Below, one piece after another: positions 61,558 to 64,000 of a DNA stretch of 64,000 bases; the stretch's first letter is position 1, and each line of letters opens with the position of its first letter. The position numbers and the translations under genes are program-made. The notes under the pieces are model-generated. The model was given only the letters and a program-made list of their open reading frames with translations. It was not told the origin of the DNA and searched no databases. The stretch lies in contig NZ_CP192260.1 of the NCBI RefSeq assembly GCF_050574275.1, positions 1,736,001 through 1,800,000 on the forward strand. The letters run 5' to 3'. The stretch is from Virgibacillus_F flavescens. Its GTDB lineage: Bacteria > Bacillota > Bacilli > Bacillales > Amphibacillaceae.

Positions 61558-61860
61558 ATGATTACTGTAAATCCTTTAGAAATTGACGGTATGTTTTTTA
61601 ATGCAATAACAGTCGAACTTCCGAAAACAAATTTGCTCATGATCTCGAATGATATTGGTTATATCATGTGCGGTGCGCTCGACGTAGATCTTTTAAATGA
61701 AAAGTTGGCAGCACGTAAGGTTATTGCTGGCCGGGCAATAGGGGTTCGAACAATTGATGATTTATTACATGCCCCTCTTGAAAAAATAACGGATGCATCA
61801 AAATCTTTTGGCTGGGAAGTAGGAATGACCGGTAAGGAAGCGTTGAGTCGAATATCATAG
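61558..61860 (+). CDS. yunC: DUF1805 family protein YunC
   Basis: A 100-residue protein of the YunC/DUF1805 family. The GYIMCGALDVDLLNEKLAARKV segment and RAIGVRTIDDLL are typical. Function is not known. It begins 69 bp after yunD with an AAGGAGG site nearby and has its own terminator. Confidence 0.9.
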   Translation: MITVNPLEIDGMFFNAITVELPKTNLLMISNDIGYIMCGALDVDLLNEKLAARKVIAGRAIGVRTIDDLLHAPLEKITDASKSFGWEVGMTGKEALSRIS

Positions 61861-61865
61861 TCAGT

Positions 61866-61895
61866 ATGTCTTCCATTATGGAAGGCATTTGTTTT
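61866..61895 (+). terminator. Intrinsic terminator after yunC
   Basis: ATGTCTTCC (61866-61874) pairs with GGAAGGCAT (61880-61888) and TTGTTTT follows. Confidence 0.8.
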
Positions 61896-62002
61896 ATGTA
61901 GAAACTAAAATATTTTCAAAATTCTATAGTATTTTTTGTGGAAATTTGTTAGAATTTTTATACTTAGTAAAAAATTATTTTCGCGTTAAAGTCTTGTGGT
62001 TG

Positions 62003-62210
62003 CTGAAAAAGTGGATTTTGCGAATTCGTTTCTTATAACTTAACGTAGCATTATCGAATATACGAAGACTCCTGCGGGAAGTAAGAGATCGGTGAGACCC
62101 TGAAGGACGCTAGTCCGAAGAGGCTCGACACTCGCCCGCGGAAAGCGAAGTATATTCGATAATGCGATGATAGATACATCCAGTTTGTATAATATTTTAC
62201 TTTTTTAGTG
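62003..62210. repeat. Family A inverted-repeat element, copy 7
   Basis: About 208 bp; ends CTGAAAAAGTGG and ACTTTTTTAGTG; inner repeat GCATTATCGAATATAC (62048) against GTATATTCGATAATGC (ending 62165). Core most similar to copy 1. Confidence 0.85.
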
Positions 62211-62212
62211 AT

Positions 62213-62260
62213 CACTTAAGTTTTGGTGATAAACCAAGTTTTCTAATGAACAATTGGTAT
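62213..62260 (+). repeat. Family R repeat, partial copy 4
   Basis: ACTTAAGTTTTGGTGATAAACC then AAGTTTTCTAAT lines up with the 3' half of copy 2 (3538-3604). It directly adjoins family A copy 7, which may have inserted into it. Confidence 0.6.
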
Positions 62261-62301
62261 CATAGTTAGTTCGTTTGATGATACACAGTTAGGAGAACCG
62301 A

Positions 62302-63387
62302 ATGAGATTAGCAAGTACGAAATTACTTAAACCTGGTACTACTGTAGGACAGGCCATATTAAACGATAAAGGTAACGTTTTAATACAGAAGGGGATAGGT
62401 TTAACCGCTCAAATGATTAGGCGTCTTATCCAGCAGGGAGTAACCTATATCTATGTAGAAGATGAACTAACCAATGATATTCAAATTGAGTCGGTTATCT
62501 CAGAAGAATCACGAATTGATGCAACAAATACAGTAAAAGATACTTTTTATGATATTAAACAAAAAGGGTTTAGCAACCGATCTTATATATTAGAAAAGAA
62601 GAGCACACAGATAACAAATGTAATTGAACGACTGCTTGATGAAATTATGCACAGAGAAAACGCGTTATCTTTGCTGTCAGATGTGTTTGTAACGGATGAT
62701 TATATTTTTCAGCATTCCATAAATGTAACAATTTACTCGCTAGCGATTGGTACGGAACTTAAATTACCAAGGAGTAAACTGGTGGAAATTGGTATTGGTG
62801 CTATGCTGCACGATATTGGTAAAATCTTTATTGATCAGGATATATTAAAAAAGACATCTAAATTGTCGTTAATGGAATATGAAGCAATAAAATGCCATAC
62901 CCAATATGGCTATGATTTTCTTAAGAATCAGGATAACCTTCCTTTAACTGTGGCACATTGTGCATTCCAGCACCACGAAAGACTTGATGGATCAGGTTAT
63001 CCAAGAGGAATATGCAATCAGGAAATTCATCTTTACGGAAAAGTGCTGGCGGTAGCAGATGTATTTGATGCTGTTACAAGTAATCGAAGCTACCGGGAAG
63101 CGATGCTGCCTCACGAAGGTCTGGAAATTCTGTACGCAGGTGCTGTGAACTTGTTTGATAAAGAAATGGTGGAAGCCTTCAAGAAAAGTGTTGCTGTGTA
63201 CCCAAATGGATTAACAGTTAAATTAAATGACAATCGGTTGGGTGTGGTAGTCAGACAACATCAGCATTTATGTGATCGACCAATTATTCGCATAACAAAA
63301 GATGAAAGCAAATCGTGCTTTTCACCATATGAAGTTGACCTATCGAACAATCTTTCCACTACTATAAAAGCCTGTTTCCAAGAATAA
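62302..63387 (+). CDS. HD-GYP domain protein, probable c-di-GMP phosphodiesterase
   Basis: A 361-residue protein. The N-terminal part (residues 1-110, LKPGTTVGQAILNDKGNVLIQKGI) is a DUF3391-like region; the HD-GYP domain (about 125-300) has the HD pair in MLHDIGK (His170, Asp171) and the GYP motif in HHERLDGSGYPRG. Such enzymes hydrolyse cyclic di-GMP to GMP. No membrane helices or receiver domain. A good ribosome binding site TTAGGAG is present. Confidence 0.92.
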   Translation: MRLASTKLLKPGTTVGQAILNDKGNVLIQKGIGLTAQMIRRLIQQGVTYIYVEDELTNDIQIESVISEESRIDATNTVKDTFYDIKQKGFSNRSYILEKKSTQITNVIERLLDEIMHRENALSLLSDVFVTDDYIFQHSINVTIYSLAIGTELKLPRSKLVEIGIGAMLHDIGKIFIDQDILKKTSKLSLMEYEAIKCHTQYGYDFLKNQDNLPLTVAHCAFQHHERLDGSGYPRGICNQEIHLYGKVLAVADVFDAVTSNRSYREAMLPHEGLEILYAGAVNLFDKEMVEAFKKSVAVYPNGLTVKLNDNRLGVVVRQHQHLCDRPIIRITKDESKSCFSPYEVDLSNNLSTTIKACFQE

Positions 63388-63406
63388 GTATAAAAAATAA
63401 ATTCTA

Positions 63407-63443
63407 ACCCCCTTAATACAAGCATAACTTGTGTTAAGGGGGT
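63407..63443 (+). promoter_or_regulatory. Hairpin masking the yunB ribosome binding site
   Basis: A 16-bp stem (63407-63422 with 63428-63443, one G-T pair) and 5-nt loop contains the AAGGGGG Shine-Dalgarno of yunB in its 3' arm, 5-6 nt before the ATG. It may also act as a weak terminator for the HD-GYP gene since TATTTTA follows. Confidence 0.75.
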
Positions 63444-63448
63444 ATTTT

Positions 63449-64000
63449 ATGTTGATGCAGCCAAGAAGTATTAATTTCAAAAAGAACCGCACACCACCTC
63501 CAGTTAAGTACATATTAATAATCACCTGTATTTTATTCATTGCTATGGTGTGGTTAATCATTTGGTTTGTAGGTGAGCGTATACAGCCGACTTTGATGGA
63601 AATTGCAGAGCAAAAGACAATTGAATTCGCGACACGTACAATAAATGCTGCAGTAAAATCCACTGAGGGAGTTACTTTCGATGATCTTGTGAACGTTTAT
63701 AAGGATGACCAAGGCAATATTACAATGGTGGATTGGAGTGGAGAAGAACAAAACGAGATATTAAGAAAAGCTACCGAGCGTGCGGAATATTTTTTGTACA
63801 ATATGAATAAGGGCGAGACAGTAGATACAGATGACCCAGACCTGCCCCCAATTGACTACGACGATTCTGCAGATGATTTAGCTGATAAAGATCCAACGGT
63901 TGTAGAAATTCCTATAGGTCAAGCGTTTGAGAATACGATTCTGGCAAACTTAGGTCCAAAAATACCAGTTAATTTCGAAATAGTCGGTGCGATTGAATCT
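63449..64000 (+). CDS. yunB: Sporulation protein YunB (5' part, runs off the window)
   Basis: The first 184 codons of a gene that continues past the window end. A basic N-terminus, one membrane helix (about residues 20-43, ILIITCILFIAMVWLIIWFV) and then IQPTLMEIAEQKTIEFATRTINAAV match YunB, a membrane protein needed for efficient sporulation in B. subtilis. An acidic stretch (about 125-150, TDDPDLPPIDYDDSADD) looks like a lineage-specific insertion. Start ATG 63449 behind AAGGGGG. Confidence 0.9.
   Translation, partial: MLMQPRSINFKKNRTPPPVKYILIITCILFIAMVWLIIWFVGERIQPTLMEIAEQKTIEFATRTINAAVKSTEGVTFDDLVNVYKDDQGNITMVDWSGEEQNEILRKATERAEYFLYNMNKGETVDTDDPDLPPIDYDDSADDLADKDPTVVEIPIGQAFENTILANLGPKIPVNFEIVGAIES

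Overview
The window reads as a chromosomal segment of a low-GC, endospore-forming Bacillaceae, probably a halotolerant genus near Virgibacillus or Oceanobacillus. The evidence is a BCCT osmolyte transporter, a LiaIHFSR envelope-stress operon, a YunB sporulation gene, B. subtilis-like gene order over long stretches, frequent TTG starts behind AGGTGA-type ribosome binding sites, and several families of GC-rich intergenic repeats. Species cannot be named from this sequence alone.

Layout. 0-4.3 kb: an NAD(P)-binding epimerase, release factor 3, a CBS-domain protein and a methyltransferase. 4.6-10.9 kb (minus strand): polysaccharide deacetylase, phnCED-type ABC transporter, a GalE-like epimerase, then selD preceded by a family-4 glycosyltransferase. 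11.5-16.1 kb: tRNA-Sec, selB, selA and a threonine aldolase. 16.2-18.4 kb: a DedA protein, UppP and a methyltransferase. 18.5-22.4 kb: liaI, liaH, liaF, liaS, liaR. 22.4-33.2 kb: assorted membrane and housekeeping genes (ArAE exporter, CorA, CwlO-like hydrolase, nitroreductase, BCCT, YitT, CNNM/CorC-type protein, YciI-like, baeRF). 34.0-38.0 kb (minus strand): znuA-znuC-znuB-zur-crcB-crcB. 38.1-40.9 kb: csoR-copA-copZ. 41.0-59.0 kb: the conserved block fadM, fadN-A-E, yusI, gcvH, yusF, yusE, SAM riboswitch-metNPQ, sufCDSUB. 59.2-64.0 kb: yunE-yunD-yunC, an HD-GYP gene and the 5' part of yunB.

The most notable content is a complete selenocysteine decoding set within 6.3 kb: selC (tRNA with UCA anticodon), selB, selA and selD. 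SelD is itself a selenoprotein: its true start is a TTG at 9882 and codon 19 is an in-frame TGA at the catalytic position. Conventional ORF calling removes the first 43 residues. The gene directly upstream of selD encodes a glycosyltransferase resembling the selenosugar synthase SenB, which suggests that selenophosphate is also used to make a selenium-containing small molecule. Further down the same strand, a deacetylase gene also has a good ribosome binding site and TTG start followed five codons later by an in-frame TGA; this may be a nonsense mutation or, less likely, a second Sec codon.

A second theme is repeats. At least seven copies of a roughly 205-255 bp inverted-repeat element (family A, MITE-like) occur. 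One has a clean 13-bp target-site duplication between znuC and znuB; another splits the lia operon. Related GC-rich families B and C cluster in gene-free stretches, with one A copy nested in a B copy. A 21-bp periodic array with a 103-bp higher-order unit lies after fadE and a short relative lies after sufB.

Regulatory sites that can be read directly: Zur boxes at znuA, a CsoR operator, a FadR box at fadN, a SAM-I riboswitch with terminator at metN, many intrinsic terminators, and two hairpins that interfere with or bridge ribosome binding sites (at 30415 and 63407).
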